This document shows positions 1 to 8,989 of a DNA stretch of 64,000 bases, piece by piece. The notes beneath the pieces were generated by a model. That model saw nothing but the letters and a program-made list of their open reading frames with translations, had not been told where the DNA came from and searched no databases. Every line of letters begins with the position of its first letter. Within the stretch, counting starts at the first letter, position 1. Both the position numbers and the translations under genes were made by a program. Source of the stretch: an uncultured Bacteroides sp. (GTDB taxonomy: Bacteria > Bacteroidota > Bacteroidia > Bacteroidales > Bacteroidaceae); NCBI RefSeq assembly GCF_963666545.1, contig NZ_OY762899.1, positions 4,344,365 to 4,408,364 on the forward strand. The letters run 5' to 3'.

Positions 1-2811
1 TTTACCCGATATACAAATGATCCGCATCACTCCAATTCTATTAGTGGGAATGAGGTGTACTTTAGTTTTCAGGATAGCAAGGGGCGTATTTGGGTAGGGG
101 TATTAGCCGGTGGACTCAACCTCATTACTCAGGAAAAAGGGCAAACAGTATTTAAGCATAAATATAATGGATTGAAACACTATCCGTCTTACGGACTATA
201 CATGGATGTGCGTAATATGGCTGAGGATAAAGACGGCCGTATCTGGATCGGAACAATGGACGGATTGATGTCTTTTGATAGTAACTTCAAATCTTCCGAT
301 CAGATTGTTTTTGAAACCTACAGGAGCGAAAGTGCAAGTTCAAATATCGCTGATAATGACATCTATGTGCTTTATAAAGATCGGGATGAAAACATCTGGG
401 TGAGTGTGTTCGGTGGAGGTGTGAATAAATTAATCGGTTATGATAAGACTACTCATCGCCCGCTGTTCAAATCTTATGGATTGAAAGAAGGTTTGAACAA
501 CGATGTGGTGGTATCTATCGTAGAGGATAAGGATAAGAATCTTTGGTTTGCTACCGAAAGTGGGCTTTCACTGTTTGACAAGAAGACTGAACGAATAAGG
601 AACTTCGACAAATATGATGGTTTTCTGAGTGTGAAGATGGAGGAAAACTCCGCTTTAAAAACCCTCAATGGTGAGCTCTGGCTCGGCTGTAAGCAGGGGG
701 TGCTGATCTTTTCACCGGATAAGCTGGAAACACTTAATGTGAATTATCAGACTTATATTGTCGATTTTCTCGTATCCAACAGAGATATACGCAGTTTCAA
801 GGACAATCCTATTTTGATGGAGTCCGTTAAGTACGCCGATTCGATCACACTTAAACACAACCAATCGATGTTTACCATCGAATTTGCCGCTTTGAATTAT
901 TACAATCAAAATAGAGTTTCGTATCGCTATATTCTTGAAGGATACGAGAACGAGTGGCACTCAAACGGTAAAAACCGAATAGCCTCTTACACCAATGTTC
1001 CTCCGGGCGATTATGTCTTTCGGGTTCAATCCATTGATGAGGCTAATCCGCAGTTGCTCTCCGAAAAGAGACTTGCCATAACTATTTTGCCTCCATGGTG
1101 GCTTACTTGGTGGGCATATTGTATCTATGCTGTTTTAGTAATAGCATTGTTGTGGGGAGTTCTGAAAGCATCTCTCTTTATGATAAAAATGAAGAACGAA
1201 GTCTACATAGAGCAGCGGTTGTCGGAGTTGAAGATAAAATTCTTCACGAATATTTCTCATGAACTTCGGACTCCACTTACGCTCATTAAGGGGCCCATAC
1301 AGGAGATCAAAGAGAAAGAAGCACTTTCTCCTAAGGGAGTACAGTATGTAGAACTGATGGAGAAGAATACCAATCAGATGCTTCAACTGGTTAATCAGAT
1401 ACTTGATTTCAGAAAGATACAGAGTGGAAAGATGCGTTTACATATCTCTCAGATAAACCTGAACAGTATGGTAAAATCCTTCCAAAAGGAATTCAGGGTA
1501 CTGGCGGAGGAAAATGAAATAAGTTTCTCCTTCCAAGTGCCCGATGAGGCTATCTATCTTTGGGCAGATCAGGAAAAACTAGGTATTGTTATTCGAAACA
1601 TTATCTCGAATGCGTTCAAGTTTACCCCTTCGGGAGGTAGTATCTTTGTCTCTATTGGTTTGGTTGAAGGTGCGGAACGTTGCTATGTGCGTGTAGAAGA
1701 TACGGGAGTGGGCATACCTCAAAACAAATTGTCGGAGATATTCGAACGTTTCTCTCAAGGTGAAAATGCTCGTAATGCCTATTATCAAGGTACAGGAATT
1801 GGTTTGGCTCTCTCCAAAGAAATAATCAACCTGCATCATGGCCTTGTTGCGGCAGAGAGTCAGGAACAGGAAGGTGCTGTCTTTACTGTAGAATTACTGT
1901 TAGGTAAGGATCATTATAAACGATCCGAAGTAGATTTCTATGTAGGCGGAAGTGAATTGGATGCTGAATCCCCGCCTGAAGAACAAACAGATGCTCTTGA
2001 TGAAGAGGAATCTGACAAGGAAGATGAAATGGATTCTTCGTTACCTACTTTGTTGTTGGTGGAAGACAATAAAGACCTGGGTAACCTGCTCAAACTTCAG
2101 TTGGAGGATCGATACAATGTTTACTTAGCCCTAAACGGAGTGGAAGGGTTGAAGAAGGTTCTTTTGTATCATCCGGATATTGTAGTTACGGATCAGATGA
2201 TGCCCGAAATGTCGGGAACAGAGATGTTGCAACGTATCCGCAAAGATTTCCAGATCAGTCATATACCGGTTATCATACTTACGGCTAAGAATGACGACGA
2301 AGCTAAGACAAAAGCCATCAGTATGGGGGCTAATGCATACATTACCAAACCTTTCAGTAAAGAGTATCTGATAGCCAGAATGGAACAATTATTGAGCGAA
2401 CGGAAACTTTTCCGTGAAAGGGTTTGGCAACAGTCCGACGAAAAACAACCGGATAGTTACGAACAATATTTGGTCAAGAAAGATGTTCAATTACTTGATA
2501 AGATCCATCAGGTGATAGAAGAGAATCTTGATAACAGCGACTTTAATATTGACACCATCGCAGCCAATGTAGGTCTCAGTCGTTCAGCCTTCTTCAAGAA
2601 GCTGAAAAGTCTTACCGGATTGGCTCCGGTGGACTTGGTGAAGGAGATACGGTTGAATAAATCGATCGAATTAATTAAGAACTCGGACATGAGCATCTCA
2701 GAAATAGCTTTTGCCGTAGGGTTTAAGGATTCGGGTTACTATGGTAAGTGTTTCCGTAAGAAGTACAATCAAACTCCGAAGGAATACATGAATGAATGGA
2801 GAAAAGTGTAG
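1..2811 (+). CDS. Hybrid two-component system regulator (HTCS), 5' end missing
   Basis: One-protein sensor and transcription factor of the type that switches on polysaccharide utilisation loci in Bacteroides. The frame is open from the first base, so the true start lies outside and the GTG at 55 is not a start. Visible order: repeated Reg_prop beta-propeller units (W-V-G or W-I-G-T-x-D-G, codons about 1-240), a Y_Y_Y domain (about 300-360), one membrane helix (about 364-395), HisKA with phospho-acceptor His at codon 420 (bases 1258-1260, S-H-E-L-R-T-P box), HATPase_c with a G-T-G-I-G-L box, a receiver with phospho-Asp at codon 731 (bases 2191-2193), and a C-terminal AraC-type helix-turn-helix. 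Known for the family: the periplasmic part binds an oligosaccharide. The two following genes attack pectin, so a galacturonan fragment is a plausible ligand (inference). Confidence 0.95.
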   Translation, partial: FTRYTNDPHHSNSISGNEVYFSFQDSKGRIWVGVLAGGLNLITQEKGQTVFKHKYNGLKHYPSYGLYMDVRNMAEDKDGRIWIGTMDGLMSFDSNFKSSDQIVFETYRSESASSNIADNDIYVLYKDRDENIWVSVFGGGVNKLIGYDKTTHRPLFKSYGLKEGLNNDVVVSIVEDKDKNLWFATESGLSLFDKKTERIRNFDKYDGFLSVKMEENSALKTLNGELWLGCKQGVLIFSPDKLETLNVNYQTYIVDFLVSNRDIRSFKDNPILMESVKYADSITLKHNQSMFTIEFAALNYYNQNRVSYRYILEGYENEWHSNGKNRIASYTNVPPGDYVFRVQSIDEANPQLLSEKRLAITILPPWWLTWWAYCIYAVLVIALLWGVLKASLFMIKMKNEVYIEQRLSELKIKFFTNISHELRTPLTLIKGPIQEIKEKEALSPKGVQYVELMEKNTNQMLQLVNQILDFRKIQSGKMRLHISQINLNSMVKSFQKEFRVLAEENEISFSFQVPDEAIYLWADQEKLGIVIRNIISNAFKFTPSGGSIFVSIGLVEGAERCYVRVEDTGVGIPQNKLSEIFERFSQGENARNAYYQGTGIGLALSKEIINLHHGLVAAESQEQEGAVFTVELLLGKDHYKRSEVDFYVGGSELDAESPPEEQTDALDEEESDKEDEMDSSLPTLLLVEDNKDLGNLLKLQLEDRYNVYLALNGVEGLKKVLLYHPDIVVTDQMMPEMSGTEMLQRIRKDFQISHIPVIILTAKNDDEAKTKAISMGANAYITKPFSKEYLIARMEQLLSERKLFRERVWQQSDEKQPDSYEQYLVKKDVQLLDKIHQVIEENLDNSDFNIDTIAANVGLSRSAFFKKLKSLTGLAPVDLVKEIRLNKSIELIKNSDMSISEIAFAVGFKDSGYYGKCFRKKYNQTPKEYMNEWRKV

Positions 2812-2875
2812 GACTACGATTACAATAAGTTTTCTTAATCGTCTTCATAATAATAGAACATAGAGAGTTTATAAT

Positions 2876-4561
2876 ATGAATAACATTAAGAAATTACTAT
2901 CTGTTTTGGTATTAACAACCGCTTGTGCGTCATCGGTTGTTGCACAATATCCCATTATTCCGGATTCGACAAAGGTCAGGGCGGCATGCCAAGAGGCTGA
3001 GTTTGAAAGAAAATCTGATGCGGCTTGGCAAAAAGCTTTGCCAATAGTACTAGAAGAGGCTGCTAAAGGACGTCCGTACAAGCCATGGGCTTCGAAGCCG
3101 GAAGACTTACTGAAAGTGAATATTCCTGTTTTTCCGGGTGCTGAGGGTGGAGGAGCTTATACTCCCGGTGGACGCGGAGGAAAGGTGATCGTTGTAACCT
3201 CTTTGGCTGATGAAGGTTCCGGTACTTTCAGAGAAGCTTGTGAAACAGGTGGCGCACGTATTATCGTGTTCAATGTTTCGGGTGTTATTCGTCTCAATAG
3301 TCCTATCCATTTAAGGGCACCTTATATTACTATTGCCGGACAGACTGCTCCGGGTGATGGCATTTGTGTTACTGGTGCTTCTTTCCTTATTGATACACAT
3401 GATGTGGTGATGCGTCACATGCGCTTCCGTCGGGGAGCGCAAGATGTTGCTTTTCGTGATGATGCAATCGGTGGCAATGCGGTGGGTAATATAATGGTCG
3501 ACCATTGCTCTGCCAGCTGGGGATTGGATGAAAATATGTCTATCTATCGCCACGTTTACAATCGTGACGCAAAAGGATATGGTTTGAAACTCCCTACAGT
3601 AAATATCACGATCCAGAATTCTATTTTTTCTGAAGGGATGGATAGTTACAATCATGGTTTTGGTGCTACTATCGGTGGGCACAACTGCATGTTTGCCCGC
3701 AATCTTTTTGCGTCCAACATCAGCCGTAACTGTTCTGTTGGAATGAATGAAGGATTCAACCTTGTGAATAATGTGATTTACAATTGGTGGAACCGCTCTG
3801 TAGATGGTGGTGATCATACCAGTTCTTTTAATATTATTAATAATTACTATAAACCGGGTCCTATCACACCGCTTGACAAACCGATCTCTTATCGTATTCT
3901 TAAACCTGAAGCAGGTAGAGATCAAACCAAAGCGATATCTTTCGGAAAGGCTTATGTAACCGGCAATATTGTATATGGCAATAAAAAGGTCACAGCCAAT
4001 AATTGGGATGGAGGAGTTCAATTGGCTGACGAAGTAAAATCGGGAGACTTTTTAGGAAAAATAAAGGTAAATGAACCGTTCGCCATGCCACATGTTACTA
4101 TAATGTCTACGCAGAAAGCTTATAACTTTGTGCTGGATAATGTAGGAGCCAACTTTCCTAAACGTGATGCTGTAGATGCGCGCGTGGTTAAGACAGTGCA
4201 AACGGGAAGAGCCATTTATGTGGATAATGCACCGGAGTTTGTTTCTCCTTATGTGAAAAGAAGACTTCCGGCTGACTCTTATAAGAAAGGAATCATTACT
4301 GATATTCGTCAGGTGGGTGGTTTGCCTGAATATAAAGGAACTCCATACGTAGACTCTGACAACGACGGTATGCCCGATGCATGGGAAATCAAAAATGGTT
4401 TGAATCCGAATGACGCTTCGGATGCTGTACTCGATTGTAATGGCGATGGCTATACCAACATAGAGAAGTATATCAATGGAATAGAAACAAAGAAAAAGAT
4501 AGACTGGACGAATGTGAAAAACAATCATGACACATTAGCCGGACGTAAAAGCTTGTTATAA
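2876..4561 (+). CDS. Secreted pectate lyase, PL1-like
   Basis: Cleaves polygalacturonan by beta-elimination outside the cytoplasm. A Sec signal peptide is visible (residues 1-23, ending V-V-A-Q). The parallel beta-helix begins near residue 82 with F-P-G-A-E-G-G-G and the G-G-R-G-G-K-V turn usual in PL1 enzymes of this phylum; a V-D-H-C-S-A-S-W motif (bases near 3500) matches the conserved PL1 core strand. The C terminus carries D-x-D-N-D-G and D-x-N-G-D-G loops, a thrombospondin type 3/dockerin-like calcium-binding segment. The stop codon shares one base with the start of the next gene (TAATG), so the two are translationally coupled. It lies 64 bases after the HTCS gene. No perfect TAnnTTTG promoter was seen upstream. 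Subfamily and exact substrate are inferred. Confidence 0.9.
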   Translation: MNNIKKLLSVLVLTTACASSVVAQYPIIPDSTKVRAACQEAEFERKSDAAWQKALPIVLEEAAKGRPYKPWASKPEDLLKVNIPVFPGAEGGGAYTPGGRGGKVIVVTSLADEGSGTFREACETGGARIIVFNVSGVIRLNSPIHLRAPYITIAGQTAPGDGICVTGASFLIDTHDVVMRHMRFRRGAQDVAFRDDAIGGNAVGNIMVDHCSASWGLDENMSIYRHVYNRDAKGYGLKLPTVNITIQNSIFSEGMDSYNHGFGATIGGHNCMFARNLFASNISRNCSVGMNEGFNLVNNVIYNWWNRSVDGGDHTSSFNIINNYYKPGPITPLDKPISYRILKPEAGRDQTKAISFGKAYVTGNIVYGNKKVTANNWDGGVQLADEVKSGDFLGKIKVNEPFAMPHVTIMSTQKAYNFVLDNVGANFPKRDAVDARVVKTVQTGRAIYVDNAPEFVSPYVKRRLPADSYKKGIITDIRQVGGLPEYKGTPYVDSDNDGMPDAWEIKNGLNPNDASDAVLDCNGDGYTNIEKYINGIETKKKIDWTNVKNNHDTLAGRKSLL

Positions 4562-7500
4562 TGAAAAGATTGAATGTGAAATTTTTCCTCCTGGGATTAC
4601 TAAGTATGGGGTTTGTGCAGGCTGCTGCACAAACCTTTGCTTTGCAGGTAAAGAATGATAAGTTGACTTACTCGAGAGATCCAAAAGGAAATCGAATACT
4701 GGATTTTTCTTTTTGTGGTTATCGAAATTCGGAGCAAGATATACCGGATGTGAATACAGTTGTATTTGTTCCTTGTAAGAAAGGGGATAATTCGGCCGAA
4801 ATACAAAGAGCAATAGATTATGTTTCTTCTCTGGCATCCGATAAAAATGGTTTTCGTGGTGCTGTTTTGCTGGATAAGGGCGTTTATACTCTTTCTAAAG
4901 AGTTACGTATAAGCACTTCGGGCGTAGTGTTGCGTGGAACTGATAAGGAAAAAACGGTCTTACTGAAAACAGGAGTAGATCGTGGTGCACTGATTTATGT
5001 AGAAGGACAGGATAATAAGATCGTTGAAGATACATTGAGCATTAAGTCGGCCTATGTACCGGTGAACGATTGTACCATGGAGGTCTCTTCGGCAGTACAG
5101 TTGAATAAAGGTGACCGTGTGATAGTGTTGAGACCTTCGACTAAAGAATGGATTGCTTCTATTGGTTGCGATATTTTTGGTGGCGGAATCAGTTCACTGG
5201 GTTGGAAGCCTGGCGATACGAACTTATACTGGGACAGAACAGTTACGTCTGTAAGCGGAAACAAAGTAACGCTTGATGTTCCCTTAACAGTAGCACTTGA
5301 CGCCGTTTATGGTGAATCTAAAATGTTACGTTATCGGTGGACGGGACGCATTTCTAATTCCGGTGTCGAGAACATGACTTTGGTGTCCGACTATAACAAG
5401 CAGTATTCAAAAGATGAAGATCATTGTTGGGTGGGAATTTCAATAGAGAACGCAGAAGATTGCTGGGTACGCCGTGTGGACTTCAAACACTTTGCGGGTA
5501 GTGCAGTGGCTGTGCAGCGTACTGCTTCCAGAGTTACAGTGGAAGATTGCATGTCGAAAGAACCCGTCTCAGAAATCGGAGGAATGCGCAGATGTACCTT
5601 CTTCACTATGGGGCAACTCACTCTTTTTCAACGTTGCTATTCTGAACAAGGTATTCATGATTTTTCTGTGGGATTTTCTGCTCCCGGACCTAATGCATTT
5701 GTGCAATGTGACTCGAAAGAATCCTTGGGCTTCAGTGGCTCTATTGATTCTTGGGCGTGCGGTTTGCTATTTGATGTGGTCAACATTGACGGACACAACC
5801 TAACGTATAAGAATTTGGGACAAGGTAAGAATGGTGCAGGTTGGAATACGGCTAATAGTCTTTTCTGGCAGTGTACTGCAGCCGAGATAGAATGTTACAC
5901 TCCTTCCAAAGATGCACCAAACCGTGCTTATGGTTGCTGGGCGCAATTCTCGGGCGATGGAGAATGGGGTGAATCGAATAATCACGTTCAGCCACGTAGC
6001 ATCTTCTACGCACAACTTGCTGAACGGTTGCAAAAAGATTGTTCGCTACGTGCACGTATTTTGCCAAGAAACACAAGTGCTACCAGCAGTCCTGAAGTGG
6101 AAGAAGCGATGAGATTGACCAAAGAAGCCTATACTCCTCGTTTGACTTTGGAAGAATGGATCGGTCAAGGTACTTTTACTGCGTCTGTAAATTCAGATAA
6201 AGTGAAATCGATTGATTATATAAAGTTTAAACAGGCTACTACTACACAAGAGAAGCATTCTATAGGGATAATAGATGGTCGCTTGGTGATGGATGGAGCT
6301 TTGATGGTAGGTGGCAGACAGGAAGTGCCTTGGTGGAATGGTCGATTAAAAACAAACTTCCTTCCTTCTGCCAAACCTCATATTACCCGTTTTGTGCCCG
6401 GAAGAGAGGGTTTGGGACTGACAGACAGAATAGATTCAGTCGTTAGCTATATGAAAACGAACAAATTATTGGTACTCGACCATAATTACGGTTTATGGTA
6501 TGATCGCAGAAGAGACGATCACGAACGTATCCGTCGCCGCAACGGAGATGTTTGGGGACCTTTTTATGAGCAACCTTTTGCTCGTAGTGGTCAGAGTACG
6601 GCATGGGAAGGATTGAGCAAATACGATCTTACTCGTCCTAACGCTTGGTATTGGTCGCGCTTAAAGCAATTTGCTGATAAAGGAGAGCAAGAAGGTTTGT
6701 TGCTGTTTCATCAAAATTACTTCCAGCACAATATCATTGAGGCAGGAGCCCATTGGGTTGATTCCCCGTGGCGCTCGGTTAACAATATAAACAGTACCGG
6801 ATTCCCCGAACCTGTTCCTTTTGCCGGAGATAAACGCCTTTTTATGGCAGATATGTTTTATGATGTGACGAACCCCGCTCGCAGAGAACTGCATCGGCAA
6901 TACATCCGGCAGTGTCTGAATAACTTTGCCGATAACAAGAATGTGATTCAATTGGTCAGCGCCGAATATACAGGACCGTTACATTTCGTGCAGTTCTGGT
7001 TGGATGTGATTGCAGAATGGGAAGAAGAAACAGGTAAGCATCCGCTCATCGCATTGAGTGCAACGAAAGATGTGCAAGATGCTATTCTGAATGATAATAA
7101 ACGTTCTGCAGTGGTTGATATTATCGATATACGCTATTGGCACTATAAGAATGACGGTACGACTTATGCGCCCGAAGGTGGTAAGAACATGGCTCCGCGC
7201 CAACACATGCGTAAGATGAAAGTTGGTAAGATCACATTTGACGAAGCTTATAAAGCGGTGAATGAATATCGCCAATTTTATCCGGGAAAGGCTGTGACGT
7301 TCTATTCTCAGAATTATCCCGATATGGCATGGGCCGTTTTTATGGCAGGAGGATCTTGTCCGCAACTTCCGGTTAGCGACACAACCTTTTTAAAAGATGC
7401 AGCTGCTATGAAAGTGGAAGAAACAGATAGTGCTTCTTATAAGAAAATGGTAAATACTGATATAGGAGCGATCATTTATTCCCAGTCTGAAGCAGACATC

Positions 7501-7656
7501 GACGTTTATTTATCAACAGGCAAATATAGGGTATGTCGCATAAATCTTCGTACAGGAACCATTGAGGATATACATAAATCTTTGAAAATCAAATCATTGT
7601 ATCATCTGAAAGTTCCTTTAGATAAAACCGGAATTTACTGGTTTCATAAATTATAA
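4561..7656 (+). CDS. Two-part secreted pectin-locus protein: beta-helix plus glycosidase-like half
   Basis: Signal peptide at the N terminus (ends about A-A-A-Q). Residues about 60-480 read as a right-handed beta-helix of the pectate-lyase-like superfamily: a pectin-lyase-style opening (A-E-I-Q-R-A-I-D-Y), a G-V-Y-T-L-S cap strand and repeated short Asn/Asp-rich turns. Residues about 590-1000 look like a separate TIM-barrel-like glycosidase half, with D-H-N-Y-G-L-W-Y and S-A-E-Y-T-G-P, whose acidic residues could be catalytic. This resembles the DUF4955/DUF6298 proteins of Bacteroides pectin loci (family names from memory). Its overlap with the pectate lyase gene supports action on the same polymer. 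The exact bond cleaved cannot be read from the sequence. Confidence 0.75.
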   Translation: MKRLNVKFFLLGLLSMGFVQAAAQTFALQVKNDKLTYSRDPKGNRILDFSFCGYRNSEQDIPDVNTVVFVPCKKGDNSAEIQRAIDYVSSLASDKNGFRGAVLLDKGVYTLSKELRISTSGVVLRGTDKEKTVLLKTGVDRGALIYVEGQDNKIVEDTLSIKSAYVPVNDCTMEVSSAVQLNKGDRVIVLRPSTKEWIASIGCDIFGGGISSLGWKPGDTNLYWDRTVTSVSGNKVTLDVPLTVALDAVYGESKMLRYRWTGRISNSGVENMTLVSDYNKQYSKDEDHCWVGISIENAEDCWVRRVDFKHFAGSAVAVQRTASRVTVEDCMSKEPVSEIGGMRRCTFFTMGQLTLFQRCYSEQGIHDFSVGFSAPGPNAFVQCDSKESLGFSGSIDSWACGLLFDVVNIDGHNLTYKNLGQGKNGAGWNTANSLFWQCTAAEIECYTPSKDAPNRAYGCWAQFSGDGEWGESNNHVQPRSIFYAQLAERLQKDCSLRARILPRNTSATSSPEVEEAMRLTKEAYTPRLTLEEWIGQGTFTASVNSDKVKSIDYIKFKQATTTQEKHSIGIIDGRLVMDGALMVGGRQEVPWWNGRLKTNFLPSAKPHITRFVPGREGLGLTDRIDSVVSYMKTNKLLVLDHNYGLWYDRRRDDHERIRRRNGDVWGPFYEQPFARSGQSTAWEGLSKYDLTRPNAWYWSRLKQFADKGEQEGLLLFHQNYFQHNIIEAGAHWVDSPWRSVNNINSTGFPEPVPFAGDKRLFMADMFYDVTNPARRELHRQYIRQCLNNFADNKNVIQLVSAEYTGPLHFVQFWLDVIAEWEEETGKHPLIALSATKDVQDAILNDNKRSAVVDIIDIRYWHYKNDGTTYAPEGGKNMAPRQHMRKMKVGKITFDEAYKAVNEYRQFYPGKAVTFYSQNYPDMAWAVFMAGGSCPQLPVSDTTFLKDAAAMKVEETDSASYKKMVNTDIGAIIYSQSEADIDVYLSTGKYRVCRINLRTGTIEDIHKSLKIKSLYHLKVPLDKTGIYWFHKL

Positions 7657-7661
7657 GTAAT

Positions 7662-7696
7662 AAAAGGCTTGCTAACTGACGTAGCAAGCCTTTTTT
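7662..7696 (+). terminator. Rho-independent terminator of the pectin genes
   Basis: Hairpin with arms AAAGGCTTGCT and AGCAAGCCTTT followed by a T run, directly after the stop of the two-part pectin protein. Confidence 0.9.
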
Positions 7697-7794
7697 GTGT
7701 AAGATGCAATAGAAGCGTATTATGTTATAAAACATAGTACCTATTTTTTCAATTCTATAACCAAATATTCCCTAAATAGAAATGCTTCTATCCA

Positions 7795-7802
7795 TACTTT
7801 TG
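7795..7802 (+). promoter_or_regulatory. -7 promoter element (TACTTTTG) of the ECF sigma gene
   Basis: Exact match to the Bacteroides TAnnTTTG -7 consensus. No clear TTTG -33 box at the usual distance. It lies inside the first codons of the longest reading frame, which argues for the internal ATG at 7827 as the real start. Confidence 0.55.
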
Positions 7803-7826
7803 TATCAAGAAACAACCCAGTATGCC

Positions 7827-8411
7827 ATGATAGAACAAAATTGTAATTCTAATACTATGTTAAATGATTCTTGTGAATTGGATGCACGACTATTTGCCGA
7901 CTTTCAGTCTGGTGATATGAGTGCCTTCTCTCGTATCTATGATTTGCATATTAATATTCTGTTTAATTACGGTTGCAAATTAACTTCGGATAGAGAACTC
8001 TTGAAAGATTGCATTCACGATATTTTTGTGAAGATGTATGTAAGAAGAAGCAATTTGAGCGATATCAGCAATTTCAAATCTTATCTTTTCATTTCCTTAA
8101 AAAACAAATTGTGTGATGAGATGCGGAGAAGGGTTTATATGTCTGATACGCCTGTAGAAGAATTTAGTAATGTTTCGAGCGACGATGATATTGAGGATTC
8201 TTATATCGCTTCAGAATCCAGGAAGAAGGACAAAAGCATCGTTGGTGATATTCTCGGTCAGCTTTCTCCACGCCAACGAGAGGCGCTTACATTATACTAT
8301 ATAGAAGAAAAGAAATACGATGATATTTGTGAAATTATGAATATGAACTATCAATCGGTTCGTAATTTGATGCATCGGGGATTGGTCAAATTGAGGACTT
8401 TGGCCGGTTAA
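7827..8411 (+). CDS. ECF-type RNA polymerase sigma factor (FecI-like)
   Basis: 194-residue sigma-70 family protein of the extracytoplasmic function group. Sigma region 2 is visible early (F-S-R-I-Y-D-L, then D-C-I-H-D-I-F-V-K-M) and region 4 near the C terminus (L-S-P-R-Q-R-E-A-L-T-L-Y-Y-I-E, then the helix-turn-helix with S-V-R-N-L-M-H-R-G). The frame opens at 7782, but a perfect TACTTTTG promoter element lies at 7795-7802, so the start was moved to the ATG at 7827. Such sigma factors in Bacteroides usually sit next to a FecR anti-sigma and a TonB receptor gene; here only a short FecR-like gene follows and no receptor. The target genes are unknown. Confidence 0.88.
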   Translation: MIEQNCNSNTMLNDSCELDARLFADFQSGDMSAFSRIYDLHINILFNYGCKLTSDRELLKDCIHDIFVKMYVRRSNLSDISNFKSYLFISLKNKLCDEMRRRVYMSDTPVEEFSNVSSDDDIEDSYIASESRKKDKSIVGDILGQLSPRQREALTLYYIEEKKYDDICEIMNMNYQSVRNLMHRGLVKLRTLAG

Positions 8412-8483
8412 TGATTTTGTTTTGTTTTTTTTGAGTACATAAGGTTTGGACCTCCGTCTTTATTATAATAGATTTATTTAGAG

Positions 8484-8732
8484 ATGGATAGAAGAACAAA
8501 TTACAATATAGATGATTATCTGAAAGATGATGACTTTATTCTGGCTGTTGTGGGCGACAACCTTGATAAAGCGACTGAACTGGAAGATTTTATGCGGCTG
8601 TGTCCGCAACAAAGGACAGTGATAGAGGCAGCAAAAGAGACTTTGCTCCAATTGCCTGAAATTTCAGATTTAACGGATGAAGAGAGTAAGTCTTTAAAAC
8701 AAAGTATTTTCAAGGTGACAGAACTCTTATGA
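8484..8732 (+). CDS. Small FecR-like anti-sigma N-terminal domain protein
   Basis: An 82-residue soluble acidic protein. Its D-D-Y-L-K-D-D-D-F-I-L opening, a middle segment with C-P-Q-Q-R-T-V-I-E-A-A-K, and a closing E-E-S-K-S-L-K-Q-S-I helix resemble the cytoplasmic sigma-binding domain at the start of FecR anti-sigma factors. There is no membrane helix and no periplasmic domain. It starts 72 bases after the sigma gene and is followed by a terminator, so the two probably form an operon. It could be a natural minimal anti-sigma factor or the remains of a longer FecR gene; I see no coding remnant downstream. Function is inferred from similarity by eye and position. Confidence 0.6.
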   Translation: MDRRTNYNIDDYLKDDDFILAVVGDNLDKATELEDFMRLCPQQRTVIEAAKETLLQLPEISDLTDEESKSLKQSIFKVTELL

Positions 8733-8863
8733 GTCACTTTTAATAAGGATAGTATAGTTAATAATAGTATAGTTTAGTTGATAAAATAAGGATAGGTGTT
8801 TTCAATAGCTTAAGGTTAAGATTGCTTAAGTATAATAATGATTTATAGATTGATTAAGGAAAT

Positions 8864-8909
8864 AAAGGGTTGCTTACTGATGTGATATCAGGGCAGCCCT
8901 TTTTTTTTG
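8864..8909 (+). terminator. Rho-independent terminator after the sigma/FecR-like pair
   Basis: Arms AAAGGGTTGC and GCAGCCCTTT (one G-T pair) around an 18-22 base loop, followed by eight or more T residues. The preceding 130 bases are AT-rich with no gene. Confidence 0.85.
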
Positions 8910-8942
8910 CAGTTAAATGTTTCTACCTATCTAATGTTTTTG

Positions 8943-8950
8943 TAAATTTG
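8943..8950 (+). promoter_or_regulatory. -7 element (TAAATTTG) of ileS
   Basis: TAAATTTG matches the TAnnTTTG consensus, about 40 bases before the ileS ATG. No TTTG -33 box at 19-21 bases. Confidence 0.5.
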
Positions 8951-8989
8951 CACCCTTATAAATAGAATATAGAAAATTAGTATATAGTG

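Noticed and set aside
3311-4021. 236-codon open frame on the minus strand inside the pectate lyase gene
   Set aside because: Lies wholly opposite a well-supported gene, its translation is biased by the opposite strand's codons, and it has no start signal or family motif.
7782-7826. Upstream start for the ECF sigma gene
   Set aside because: A perfect TACTTTTG promoter element falls inside these codons.
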